A DNA stretch of 64,000 nt. Source: Paractinoplanes pyxinae (lineage in GTDB: Bacteria; Actinomycetota; Actinomycetes; Mycobacteriales; Micromonosporaceae). Location: assembly GCF_026626335.1 (NCBI RefSeq), contig NZ_JAPNTZ010000011.1, positions 285,647 to 349,646 of the forward strand. Direction: 5' to 3'. The stretch's first letter is position 1. Every line of letters begins with the position of its first letter. The translations under genes and the position numbers were made by a program. Below are positions 16,685 through 25,292 of the stretch, one piece after another. Below the pieces are notes generated by a model. That model had not been told where the DNA came from. It was given only the letters and a program-made list of their open reading frames with translations, and searched no databases.

Positions 16685-17701
16685 ATGACGATGCTGCGAC
16701 TGCACCGCGTGGAGCCCACCGCCGAGCTCTGGGCCGAGCGCGCCACCTACGACGATCGCCTGATCTTCCACACCGAACCGTGGCTGCGCTTCGTCGCCGA
16801 GGCCCAGCGAGCCGAGCCCGTTCTCGCCCGTGTGACCGACGGCGAGCGCACCGTCGGCCACTTCACCGGCCTGCTCACGAAACGCTTCGGCCTGCGCATT
16901 CTCGGCAGCCCGATGGCCGGCTGGACCACGTCGTACGTCGGTTTCACGCTCGATCCGGCGGTGCCCCGCCGTGCCGCTTTGGAGGCGCTGATGCCGTTCG
17001 CCTTCAAGGATTTGGGCTGCGCCCACCTCGAGATCCGCGACCGCGGCCTGACCCCCGCCGACCTGGGCGGCCTGGGCCTGCGCTGGTCCGACGCCCCCAC
17101 CGCCGTGATCGATCTGACCCCCGCCGAGGACGCGCTGTTCAATGGAATGGCCAGCGCCTGCCGCCGCAATATCCGAAAGGCGACAAAGACCGGAGTAACC
17201 ATTGAGGAGGTTGTCGCCGACCCGACATTCGCCGCCGATTTCTACGACCAGTTACGCGACGTTTTCGCCAAACAGAACCTGGTGCCAACCTATTCGATCG
17301 AGCGCGTCCGCACTTTGATCCGCCACCTCGAACCGGCCGGCCACCTGCTGCTGCTGAGAGCCCGCGACCCCGAGGGCCGCTGCATAGCGACAGCCGTCCT
17401 GCCTTGGTACCACCGCACGATGTATTTCTGGGGCGGCGCCAGCTACCGCGAACACCAACATCACCGCCCCAACGAACTGCTCATCTGGTACGCCCTACGC
17501 TGGGCCAAATCCCACGGGGTAACCGAGTTCGACTTCGTAGGCGGCAACGCCTACAAATCCAAATACGGCACCACCGAGGTCCCCGTCCCTTGGGCCCGCC
17601 GTTCCCGTTCCCCTCTGGTGGCCACCCTGCGAGACGCCGCCAAACAGACCTACACCCTGAAGCAAAAAGCCACAGCCCGCCTGACAGGCGCACACTCCTA
17701 A
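16685..17701 (+). CDS. FemAB-like/GNAT-fold acyltransferase, copy 3
   Basis: This 338-residue protein is a third FemAB-type transferase, more distant from the other two and closer to the exosortase/PEP-CTERM-associated FemAB style. Features are LIFHTEPWLRFVAEA near the N-terminus, ACRRNIRKATKTGVTIEE near 160 (the basic helix of the family), LPTYSIERVRTLIRHL-like central block, YFWGGASYREHQHHRPNELLIWYALRWA and FDFVGGNAYKSKYG. It likely transfers an acyl or aminoacyl group to the polymer. A purine-rich AGGCGAGGG lies upstream of ATG 16685; ATG 16691 is a possible alternative. It is transcribed away from the main operon. Confidence 0.82.
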   Translation: MTMLRLHRVEPTAELWAERATYDDRLIFHTEPWLRFVAEAQRAEPVLARVTDGERTVGHFTGLLTKRFGLRILGSPMAGWTTSYVGFTLDPAVPRRAALEALMPFAFKDLGCAHLEIRDRGLTPADLGGLGLRWSDAPTAVIDLTPAEDALFNGMASACRRNIRKATKTGVTIEEVVADPTFAADFYDQLRDVFAKQNLVPTYSIERVRTLIRHLEPAGHLLLLRARDPEGRCIATAVLPWYHRTMYFWGGASYREHQHHRPNELLIWYALRWAKSHGVTEFDFVGGNAYKSKYGTTEVPVPWARRSRSPLVATLRDAAKQTYTLKQKATARLTGAHS

Positions 17702-17964
17702 CCCAAGCGCTCGCGCAGAACCGCTGCGTTACTTGGTTTGCGGCGACGCGATGACCGCGCGCGAGTGGCCGAAGCTGCGCATTCGTGCAGGCCGGGAGTG
17801 TCGCCGGTGCCCGGTTGCTGCGCGGCGATGATATTTGGTGGGCGTGAGTGGCGGTGGGCTGCGTTTCTTGTGTACACGTGCGAGGGGCTCGGCGCTGCAG
17901 GCGAGAGCGAAGGCTGCGGGGCACGCGTTTGTTCAGCTGGTTCGGCGTGGGGATCGTGGGCGGT

Positions 17965-18017
17965 CAACGCCGAAGTGTGTTGAGGGCTGGCGCGGGCAAC
18001 GCCGAGGCGTGTTGAGG
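17965..18017. repeat. 21-bp direct repeat
   Basis: CAACGCCGAAGTGTGTTGAGG at 17965-17985 recurs with two changes (CAACGCCGAGGCGTGTTGAGG) at 17997-18017. No associated gene is seen. Confidence 0.7.
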
Positions 18018-18309
18018 AGGACAACCGCTGGTGGCAGGCTGACCGAAGTCCACGGGCGTGACCGTGCAATTCGCCGCCGTGGTCGACGGAGGTGAGGCGA
18101 CGCCGGCTGTTACAGCCGTCAGAGACGGCCAGCGCGACCGGCACGGTGCGAACGCGCGACCCACCACCCAGGTCCGCCCGGGTGAGAGAGCCGCCCAGCT
18201 TCGTCCACAGCGCGGCAGCCAGACCACGAACCCGCACGGGTCTACGCAGCGAAACCATGCAATCAGAGAAGCGCCGACCACAACGCGACAGCAAGGTGAA
18301 GCCCGGCAA

Positions 18310-18383
18310 GGCCGGGCCCGAGGGTGAGCACGCAAGGCATGGTGACGGTTTTCAGCCTGGCGTGCTCACCCTCGGGCCCGGCC
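18310..18383. terminator. Perfect 24-bp inverted repeat, probable bidirectional terminator
   Basis: The arm 18310-18333 is the exact reverse complement of 18360-18383, with a 26-base loop. A smaller GCCCGG/CCGGGC hairpin abuts it at 18301-18317. It lies between the convergent FemAB-like gene and malR, a place where a two-way terminator would act. The length and perfection exceed usual terminators, so a transposon-end or other cruciform origin is also possible. Confidence 0.6.
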
Positions 18384-18553
18384 GTCCCAGCGTAAGAAAG
18401 CCCCGCCCACTCAGCCGCCAGGTCGGAGGAGGAGCGACCATCGTCGGGGTCTCGCATCCAGGCGACGGGACAGCGCCGGCACGCCAACGTCGCGATGCCG
18501 AGCAAGACTCGGGGCGGAGGCACAGAAAAGGCCCGCGTCTTTCTGCAGAATCT

Positions 18554-18565
18554 GCAAGAACTTGC
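18554..18565. promoter_or_regulatory. LacI-type operator palindrome downstream of malR
   Basis: GCAAGAACTTGC is a 12-bp palindrome with centre AA. It matches the palindrome in the malR-malE promoter gap at ten of twelve positions and lies ten bases past the malR stop. Confidence 0.5.
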
Positions 18566-18575
18566 GCGGCGAGGG

Positions 18576-19625
18576 TCAGGCGGCCGGGGTGTCGACCGGT
18601 CGGCCCTGCTGACGCGGTGCCTTGGCGGTCGAGTCGCGGACGACCAGCTCAGGCCGGAACAGGTACTCCGAGTGCGGCGCCCCATGCCCGTTGATCTCGT
18701 CCATCAGCGACCGAACCGCCGCCACCGCCATCGCCGTCACGGGCTGGCGCAGCGTGGTCAGCGGCGGATCCGTGAAGGCGATGAGCGGCGAATCGTCGAA
18801 CCCGATCACCGACACGTCCCCCGGCACCGACAAGCCACGCCGGCGGACGGCTCGGATCGCGCCCAGCGCCATCAGGTCCGAGCCGCAGACCAGGGCCGTC
18901 GCGCCCATCGAGAGGAGGCGGTCGGCCGCCACCTCGCCTCCTTCGACACCGAACAGCGTGAGCGACACGTAGTCGTCCAGGTGGGCGTCGCCGATGCCCA
19001 GCTCGCGCTTCATCGCTTGGCGGTAGCCGGCCAACTTGCGCTGCACCGCGATGAACCGGTTGGGCCCCGAGATCATGCCGATGCGGCGGTGCCCCAGCGC
19101 CACCAGGTGCGTGACCGCCATGTCGCCGGCCAGGCGCTCGTCGCACGACACGAACGGCGCCTCGATGCCCTCGGCGTAGCCGTTCATCAGCACTATCGGC
19201 AGTGGCCTGTCCAGCAGGCGCTGGTAGCGGGCGTGGTCGGCCGTCGTGTCGGCCGACAGGCCGGCCACGAAGATGATCCCCGAAACCTGCCTGTCCAGCA
19301 GCATCTCGACGTACTCGTCCTCGGTCACGCCGCCCGGCGACTGGGTGCACAGCACCGGCGTGTAGCCCTGCTGGGCCAGCGTCGACTCGATCACCTGGGC
19401 GAAGGCCGGGAAGATCGGGTTGTCCAGTTCGGGCACGACCAGGCCGACCAGGCCGGCGCTGCGCTTGCGCAACCTTTCCGGCCGCTCGTAGCCCAGCACG
19501 TCGAGCGCCGTGAGCACCGCCTGGCGGGTCTCTTGGGACACCCCGGGGCGGTCGTTGATGACACGCGAGACCGTCGCCTCACTGACCTGGGCCTGACGGG
19601 CGATGTCGGCCATCCGTGCACGCAT
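18576..19625 (-). CDS. malR: LacI-family repressor of maltodextrin genes (MalR-like)
   Basis: The 349-residue protein has a LacI N-terminal helix-turn-helix (MADIARQAQVSEATVSRVIN, about residues 5-24), the hinge region ALDVLGYERPERLRKRSAG, and a periplasmic-binding-like effector domain with GHRRIGMISGP and GDVSVIGFDDSPL. The sequence matches the actinobacterial MalR style, which represses maltose/maltodextrin uptake until the sugar is present. ATG 19625 (MRARMADIAR) fits family starts; the frame extends to 19688 without need. It diverges from malEFG, and a palindromic operator sits between them. A second palindrome lies just past its stop. Confidence 0.9.
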   Translation of the reverse strand: MRARMADIARQAQVSEATVSRVINDRPGVSQETRQAVLTALDVLGYERPERLRKRSAGLVGLVVPELDNPIFPAFAQVIESTLAQQGYTPVLCTQSPGGVTEDEYVEMLLDRQVSGIIFVAGLSADTTADHARYQRLLDRPLPIVLMNGYAEGIEAPFVSCDERLAGDMAVTHLVALGHRRIGMISGPNRFIAVQRKLAGYRQAMKRELGIGDAHLDDYVSLTLFGVEGGEVAADRLLSMGATALVCGSDLMALGAIRAVRRRGLSVPGDVSVIGFDDSPLIAFTDPPLTTLRQPVTAMAVAAVRSLMDEINGHGAPHSEYLFRPELVVRDSTAKAPRQQGRPVDTPAA

Positions 19626-19663
19626 GCCGCCAACTCTAGTGGTGCGGCGTTTCGGAGGAGTTC

Positions 19664-19696
19664 CTGCAAGCTCTTCCATTAATTGCAAGTACTTGC
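19664..19696. promoter_or_regulatory. Probable MalR operators in the malR-malE gap
   Basis: The perfect palindrome GCAAGTACTTGC lies at 19685-19696, within ATTGCAAGTACTTGCTAAC, in the divergent promoter gap. A weaker half site CTGCAAGCTCTTCC begins at 19664. The form is the usual LacI-family operator, so binding by the adjacent repressor is inferred. Confidence 0.7.
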
Positions 19697-19830
19697 TAAC
19701 GTCCCCGCAACAAGCATGACACAGGTCGATGTCCCACGACCGCCCTCCACGCTGTGCTTATTCGCAGTTGACGATGCGACTTTCCGGCAATCTGTCCTGC
19801 CGCCACTGAAAGAACATGGAAGAAGACGAC

Positions 19831-21066
19831 ATGAACAAGACAGCCGCATCCCTGGCCGCTGCCCTGACATGCGCCTTGGCGCTCTCCGGCTGCGGGAGCA
19901 GCGACAGCCCGAGCGCCGGCGAGAAGGCCGAGCCTAAGACCAACGGTGAGCTGGTCATCTGGGCCGACGACAAGCGCTCGGCCGCCCTCAAGCCCTTCGC
20001 CGACAAGTTCGGCGCCGAGAACGGCGTCACCGTCAAGGTGCAGGCCATCAGCAAGGACCAGCAGACCACCTTCGTCACCGCGTCCCAGCAGGGCAGCGGC
20101 CCCGACGTGATGGTCGGCGCGCACGACTGGATCGGCAACCTCGTGCAGAACGGCGCCGTCGACCCCGTGCAGCTGTCGCCCGACCAGACGAATGGCCTCA
20201 ACCCCAACGCGCTCAAGGCGGTCACCTTCAACGGCCAGACGTACGGGGTCCCGTACGCGATGGAGAATCTGGCCCTCATCCGCAACACCGACCTCGCCCC
20301 GAAGGCCCCTGCCACCATCGAAGACTTGATCACCGAGGCCACCAAGGCGAAGACCCCCGAGAAGCTCTGCCTGCAGGTCGGCCAGAACGGCGACGCCTAC
20401 CACCTGTACCCGCTGTACTCGAGCGCCGGCGGCTACCTCTTCGGCACGAGCGCCAACGGTGACTACGACCCGAAGGACCTGGGCGTCGGCAAGCCCGGAT
20501 CGGTCAAGGCGTTCCAGAAGATCGCCACGCTGGGCGAGAAGGGCGACAAGGCCCTGAAGCGCTCGATCACTCCGGAGAACTCGATCGCCACCTTCACCGC
20601 CAAGAAGTGCGCGTTCCTGGTCTCCGGCCCGTGGGCGATCACCGACGTCAAGAAGGCCAACATCAAGTACGACATCAGCCCCGTCCCCGGGTTCGCCGGT
20701 GGTCAGCCGGCACGCCCCTTCCTCGGCGTGCAGACGTTCTATGTCGCCTCGAAGGGCAAGAACAAGGCGCTGGCCCAGGAGTTCGTCACCAACTACGTGA
20801 CCACGCCCGAACTGGCCGTCGCCCTGTACGAGGCCGAGCCGCGCCCGCCGGCCCTGACCGCCGCCTTCGACCAGGTGAAGGGCAAGGACGCCGACCTCGA
20901 GAAGTTCGTGACCGCGGGCAAGGACGGCCTGCCGCTGCCCGCCGTCCCCGAGATGGCCGCGATCTGGGACCCGTTCGGCAAGGCCGAGGCCGCCATCGTC
21001 GGCGGTGCCGACCCGGTCAAGACGATCACGGCCGCCGGCAAGACGATCTCCGCCGCGATCAAGTAA
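19831..21066 (+). CDS. malE: Maltose/maltodextrin ABC transporter, substrate-binding lipoprotein
   Basis: The 411-residue protein begins MNKTAASLAAALTCALALSGCGSS, a lipoprotein signal with lipobox LSGC, followed by a type-2 solute-binding fold. GELVIWADDKR near 40, GPDVMVGAHDWIGNLV near 95, GVPYAMENLALIRNTDL near 140 and GPWAITDVKKANIKY near 265 are typical of MalE/cluster D proteins. It captures maltodextrins outside the cell and hands them to MalFG. ATG 19831 follows GGAAGAAG; an in-frame ATG at 19816 is less likely. The stop overlaps the malF start by one base (TAATG). Repression by the divergent MalR is likely. Confidence 0.93.
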   Translation: MNKTAASLAAALTCALALSGCGSSDSPSAGEKAEPKTNGELVIWADDKRSAALKPFADKFGAENGVTVKVQAISKDQQTTFVTASQQGSGPDVMVGAHDWIGNLVQNGAVDPVQLSPDQTNGLNPNALKAVTFNGQTYGVPYAMENLALIRNTDLAPKAPATIEDLITEATKAKTPEKLCLQVGQNGDAYHLYPLYSSAGGYLFGTSANGDYDPKDLGVGKPGSVKAFQKIATLGEKGDKALKRSITPENSIATFTAKKCAFLVSGPWAITDVKKANIKYDISPVPGFAGGQPARPFLGVQTFYVASKGKNKALAQEFVTNYVTTPELAVALYEAEPRPPALTAAFDQVKGKDADLEKFVTAGKDGLPLPAVPEMAAIWDPFGKAEAAIVGGADPVKTITAAGKTISAAIK

Positions 21067-22664
21067 TGACCGCCACGATGCTCGGCGGGCCTGCCACGCG
21101 GCAGGCCCGCCCGGCCCCGCCCGAGCCGGCGAAGTCGGTCGTCGGTCAGGTGGCGAAGGCCTTACTGCTGGGCCTGACCATCGCCATCGCGGTCTGGGCC
21201 GCCTTCCCCCTGATCGAAAACGAGATCTGGATCGGCCTGGCGATTCTCGTCGTCACCACGGCCGCCCTGCTCTATCTCTATCTGACCCCGCGCCACGTCC
21301 CGCTCAAATACCTGGCCCCCGGCACGATCCTGCTCATTCTTTTCCAGGTGTTTCCCGTGCTTTACACGGCGAGCACGGCCTTCACCAACTTCGGCGACGG
21401 TCACCGCGGTAGCAAGCAGGAGGCCGTCGTGGCCATTCAGACTGCTTCGGTCACGCAGGTCCCGGGTTCCCAGCAGTACGCGTTGACGGTGGCGACGACG
21501 GGCGATCCGGCCACCGGCCCGTTGGTCTTCCTGGTCACCGATCCGGCCACCCGCCAGGTCTCGGCCGGCAACGCCGACGGCCTGAAGGGCTTGCCCGCGG
21601 GCGAGGTCACTGTCGGCAGCACGGGCCGAATCACCGCCGCGAGCGGCTACACGATTCTCAACGCCGGTCAGGCCAGCCGGCGCAGCGCCGAAATCACCGC
21701 GTTGGCCGTCCCCACGAAAGGCGGCGCGATCCGTTCGTCCGGGCTTTCCCGCGCGTACGAAGGAAAAGCCGGCCGGGCCTTCGACGAGCGCTGCGATTGC
21801 ATCCGCGACACCACGACCGGCCAGACGTGGACAGCAAACGAGAAGGTGGGCGCCTTCGTGGCGGCCGACGGCGATCGGCTGGCTCAGGGCTGGAGGGTGA
21901 GCGTCGGCCTCAGCAACTTCACGCGTGTGCTCACCGATTCCGCCATTGCCACCCCTTTCCTTCGTACGTTGGTGTGGAACTTCGCCTTCGCGCTGGCCTC
22001 AACCGGCGGCACCTTCGTCCTCGGGCTGTTGCTCGCGATGGCGCTTCACTCGCCACGTGTTCGCGGCCGCACCGCCTATCGTGTGCTGCTGGTCCTTCCG
22101 TACGCCATGCCGTCGTTCGCGATGCTGCTGGTGTGGCGGGACATGTTCAACACCGACTTCGGCCTCATCAACAACCTGTTCGGCAGCGACGTCGACTGGT
22201 TCGGCGGCAGCGCCTCGGCCCGTCTCGCCGTCATTCTCGTGCAGCTGTGGCTCGGCTATCCGTACATGTTCCTGGTGGCCACCGGCGCTCTGCAGGCCAT
22301 CCCGCGCGAACTTTCCGAGGCGTCCCGGATCGACGGCGCGAGTGCGTGGGGCGGCTTCCGCCGGATCACCCTGCCGCTGCTCATGGTCGCGCTGACGCCG
22401 CTGCTCATCTCGTCGTTCGCGTTCAATTTCAACAACTTCAACGCGATCTATCTGACCACCGAGGGCGCGCCCTTCCCGGCCGACAACCCGGCCAACGGCG
22501 CCACCGATCTGCTCATCACCTACACGTACCGGATCGCTTTCGGCGGCGGGGGAGCGCAGTACGGCTACGCGGCCGCCATCTCCATCTTCATCTTCCTGAT
22601 CGTGGCGGTCGTATCCGCGATCAGTTTCCGGCGGACTCGTCATTTGGAGGAGGTGCACGCGTGA
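21066..22664 (+). CDS. malF: Maltose/maltodextrin ABC transporter permease MalF
   Basis: The 532-residue permease has three N-terminal membrane segments, a long extracytoplasmic insert at about residues 115-280 corresponding to the P2 loop of MalF, and then the BPD transmembrane domain. The ABC-coupling EAA loop ELSEASRIDGASAWGGFRRITLPLL lies near 425 and is intact. The start ATG 21066 shares its A with the malE TAA. The loop carries two cysteines in RCDCIRD, not usual in MalF. It pairs with MalG to form the channel. Confidence 0.93.
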   Translation: MTATMLGGPATRQARPAPPEPAKSVVGQVAKALLLGLTIAIAVWAAFPLIENEIWIGLAILVVTTAALLYLYLTPRHVPLKYLAPGTILLILFQVFPVLYTASTAFTNFGDGHRGSKQEAVVAIQTASVTQVPGSQQYALTVATTGDPATGPLVFLVTDPATRQVSAGNADGLKGLPAGEVTVGSTGRITAASGYTILNAGQASRRSAEITALAVPTKGGAIRSSGLSRAYEGKAGRAFDERCDCIRDTTTGQTWTANEKVGAFVAADGDRLAQGWRVSVGLSNFTRVLTDSAIATPFLRTLVWNFAFALASTGGTFVLGLLLAMALHSPRVRGRTAYRVLLVLPYAMPSFAMLLVWRDMFNTDFGLINNLFGSDVDWFGGSASARLAVILVQLWLGYPYMFLVATGALQAIPRELSEASRIDGASAWGGFRRITLPLLMVALTPLLISSFAFNFNNFNAIYLTTEGAPFPADNPANGATDLLITYTYRIAFGGGGAQYGYAAAISIFIFLIVAVVSAISFRRTRHLEEVHA

Positions 22665-23506
22665 CCCGGTGGATTCAGCAGGTGGGGTGGCGGCATCTGG
22701 TGGGCGTGCTCGTACTGGCGTTCGCGATGGTGCCGATCGTGTTCGTCTTCTCGGCCGCGCTCAACCCGCTCGGCACTCTCTCATCGAGCGAGCTCGTGCC
22801 GACCGGCGCCTCGTTGGCCAACTTCACGAATCTGTTCGGGAACACGGCTTTCGGCCGCTGGTTCCTCAATTCGGTGGTGATCGCCTCGGTGTCGTCGATC
22901 GCCTCGGTCTTCATCTCGGCCCTGGCCGCGTACGCCTTCAGCCGCCGCCGTTTCCGCGGGCGCCGGGTCGGTCTGCTGTCGGTGCTGCTGATCCAGATGT
23001 TCCCGCAGTTCCTGGCGATCGTGGCCATCTTCCTGATTTTCTCGACGGTCACCGATCTGTGGCCGGCCATCGGCTTCAACACGTCCTGGGGCCTGATCCT
23101 GCTGTACCTCGGCGGCGCGCTGGGCGTGAACACGTGGCTGATGAAGGGTTTCTTCGACACGCTGCCGCGTGAGCTCGACGAGTCGGCCACAGTGGACGGC
23201 GCTTCGCACGCTCAGGTGTTCTTCCGCATTCTGTTGCCTTTGGTGGCGCCGATTCTCGCGGTCACCGCCCTGCTCGCGTTCATCGGCACGATCAACGAAT
23301 TCCTGATCGCCAACGTCTTTCTCACCGACGCCGGCTCGAAGACGCTGCCGGTCGGCCTGTACGGGTTGGTGGCCGGCGAGCGCAACGCCAACTTCGGCAT
23401 GTTCTGCGCCGGCACGCTGCTCACCGCCATCCCCACGGTCCTGGTCTTCCAGCTGTTGCAGCGCTACATAACCGACGGGCTGACGGCGGGGGCGGTGAAG
23501 GGATGA
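22661..23506 (+). CDS. malG: Maltose/maltodextrin ABC transporter permease MalG
   Basis: The 281-residue permease has six membrane helices and the coupling motif ELDESATVDGASHAQVFFRILLPL near 165-190. It forms the second half of the maltodextrin channel. GTG 22661 overlaps the malF stop by four bases (GTGA) and has GGAGG upstream. Its stop in turn overlaps the start of the GH13 gene (ATGA). No malK ATPase gene accompanies the operon, so a shared ATPase such as MsiK must serve it from elsewhere. Confidence 0.93.
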   Translation: MTRWIQQVGWRHLVGVLVLAFAMVPIVFVFSAALNPLGTLSSSELVPTGASLANFTNLFGNTAFGRWFLNSVVIASVSSIASVFISALAAYAFSRRRFRGRRVGLLSVLLIQMFPQFLAIVAIFLIFSTVTDLWPAIGFNTSWGLILLYLGGALGVNTWLMKGFFDTLPRELDESATVDGASHAQVFFRILLPLVAPILAVTALLAFIGTINEFLIANVFLTDAGSKTLPVGLYGLVAGERNANFGMFCAGTLLTAIPTVLVFQLLQRYITDGLTAGAVKG

Positions 23507-25281
23507 TCCGGCGCCCGCATCACGACGGCAGCGAGCTGTACGTCAGCAATCCCGCCCCCGAGCTCGGTGACACGGTCAGCGTCTTCGTCCGGGTGCCCCG
23601 CGGCACCGGGGTGTCCCGCGTGCACATGCGCTGGGTGCGCGATGGCGAGCCGGTCTTCACCTCTCTGCAGGTCGACCGCCGGAAGGGAACGGACACGTGG
23701 TGGCGAGGTGAGCTCGAAGCACACAATCCCGTTACCCGCTACCGTTTCCTGCTCGGCACCACGAGCGGCGTGCGCTGGCTGACGGCGTTCGGGCTCACCG
23801 CGTACGACGTGCCCGACAGCACCGACTTCCAGCTCGTCGCCCGGCCGGGCGCACCGGCCTGGGCCCGTGACGCCGTGGTTTATCAGATCTTTCCCGACCG
23901 GTACGCCCGAAGCGCCGCCGCCGACCAGCGGGAGTTCCCGGACTGGGCGATCCGGCCGCCGTCGTGGGACGAGCCAGTGGCGCCCGGCCCCGACGCCACG
24001 CGGGTCGTCTACGGCGGCGACCTGGACGGCATCGCGCGGCGCCTCGACCACGTGACCGCCCTGGGCGCCGACACCGTCTATCTGACCCCGTTCTTCCCGG
24101 CCCGTTCCAACCACCGGTACGACGCGTCCGGCTTCGACCGGGTCGACCCGCTGCTCGGCGGCGACCGCGCGCTCGAACGGCTCACGTCGGCCGCCCGCGA
24201 GCGCGGCATCCGGGTGATCGGCGACCTCACCACCAACCACACCGGCGACACCCACCCGTGGTTCGCCGAGCGACCCGACTTCTACTACACCAAGCCGGAC
24301 GGCGGGCACGTCTCGTGGCTCGACGTGCCCTCGCTGCCCAAGCTGAACTGGTCGAGCCCCGAGCTGCGCCAGGAGTTCCGCGGCATCGTCGGCAAGTGGC
24401 TGTCCGAGCCGTACGGGTTGTCGGGCTGGCGGATCGACGTGGCCAACATGACGGCCCGCTTCGGCGCCGACGACTGGAACCACGAGGTGGCCGCCCTGCT
24501 CGGCCGGGCCGTGCGCGACGCCCGCCCGGACGGCTTGCTGATCGCCGAGCACGGCCACGACGCCACCGGCGACCTCGACCGGGACGGCTGGCACGGCACC
24601 ATGAACTACGCCGGGTTCACCCGCCCGGTGTGGTGCTGGCTGCGCGCCGAGTCCGTGCCGTTCGACGGCTTCCTGGGCCGGCCCGAGGAACTGCCGCGGC
24701 TGGGCGCCGAGTCCGTGGTGGCGACCATGTCCGCCTTCGCGTCGCAGATGTCGTGGCGTTCGTGGGAGGCGTCGTGGCTGCTGCTGGGATCGCACGACAC
24801 GGCGAGGATCCGGACGGTCGTGGGCGACGCCGAGCGGCAGCACGTGGCCGCCGGCTTGCTGTTCACGCTGCCGGGCACGCCGATGGTGTTCGCGGGCGAC
24901 GAGCTCGGGCTCACAGGCGGCGGCAACGAGTCGGCCCGCGTACCGATGCCGTGGAACCGCCCCGACACCTGGGACACCACCACGCTCGGCCGGTATCGCG
25001 ACCTGATCGCCCTGCGCCGGTCCTCGCCCGCTTTGCGCAGGGGCGGCTTGCGCTGGGTGTACGCCGACGGCGACGCTCTCGTTTTCCTGCGGGAGAGCGC
25101 CGAGCAAGCCGTCCTCGTCGTGGCCACCCGCTCGGCCGGACAAATCGCCCTTAAGGGCCTCGTGCCGGGCGCAACCCTCGAGAACCTTTACGGCGGCGCG
25201 CAACCGCTGCACATTGAATCCGATGGTTCCACCGTCATCGATGGATCTGGCCCGGCCGTCATGGTCTGGGCTCTCCCGTAG
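23503..25281 (+). CDS. Glycoside hydrolase family 13 (neopullulanase/maltodextrin glucosidase-like)
   Basis: The 592-residue protein lacks a signal peptide and is probably cytoplasmic. An N-terminal beta domain (about 1-115, CBM34-like) precedes the GH13 barrel. Catalytic residues are Asp312 in SGWRIDVAN, Glu349 in LIAEHGHD and Asp432 in LGSHDTARI, and TTNHTGD is the first conserved region. It should hydrolyse imported maltodextrins. The architecture fits neopullulanase/cyclomaltodextrinase subfamilies. It is translationally coupled to malG, so uptake and breakdown are made together under MalR. Confidence 0.9.
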   Translation: MIRRPHHDGSELYVSNPAPELGDTVSVFVRVPRGTGVSRVHMRWVRDGEPVFTSLQVDRRKGTDTWWRGELEAHNPVTRYRFLLGTTSGVRWLTAFGLTAYDVPDSTDFQLVARPGAPAWARDAVVYQIFPDRYARSAAADQREFPDWAIRPPSWDEPVAPGPDATRVVYGGDLDGIARRLDHVTALGADTVYLTPFFPARSNHRYDASGFDRVDPLLGGDRALERLTSAARERGIRVIGDLTTNHTGDTHPWFAERPDFYYTKPDGGHVSWLDVPSLPKLNWSSPELRQEFRGIVGKWLSEPYGLSGWRIDVANMTARFGADDWNHEVAALLGRAVRDARPDGLLIAEHGHDATGDLDRDGWHGTMNYAGFTRPVWCWLRAESVPFDGFLGRPEELPRLGAESVVATMSAFASQMSWRSWEASWLLLGSHDTARIRTVVGDAERQHVAAGLLFTLPGTPMVFAGDELGLTGGGNESARVPMPWNRPDTWDTTTLGRYRDLIALRRSSPALRRGGLRWVYADGDALVFLRESAEQAVLVVATRSAGQIALKGLVPGATLENLYGGAQPLHIESDGSTVIDGSGPAVMVWALP

Positions 25282-25292
25282 AAGGGGACATA

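Larger units (their letters stand above)
17702..18575. other. 874-bp region without a convincing gene
   Basis: Open frames here are Arg/Ser-rich on both strands, lack recognisable domains and show no ribosome sites, so I call none. The region holds a 21-bp direct repeat (17965 and 17997), a perfect 24-bp inverted repeat (18310-18383) and a LacI-type palindrome (18554). It separates two convergent transcription units. Confidence 0.6.

Noticed and set aside
15417..16688. 423-codon plus-strand frame over the deacetylase
   Set aside because: It is antisense to a clear NodB-domain gene and its N-terminus only translates the tandem array.
17698..18309. 203-codon minus-strand frame in the gene-free region
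   Set aside because: It is low in complexity, Ser/Arg-rich, without a ribosome site or family.
17702..18575. Insertion sequence remnant
   Set aside because: No transposase fragment or target duplication is visible. The 24-bp inverted repeat alone is not enough.
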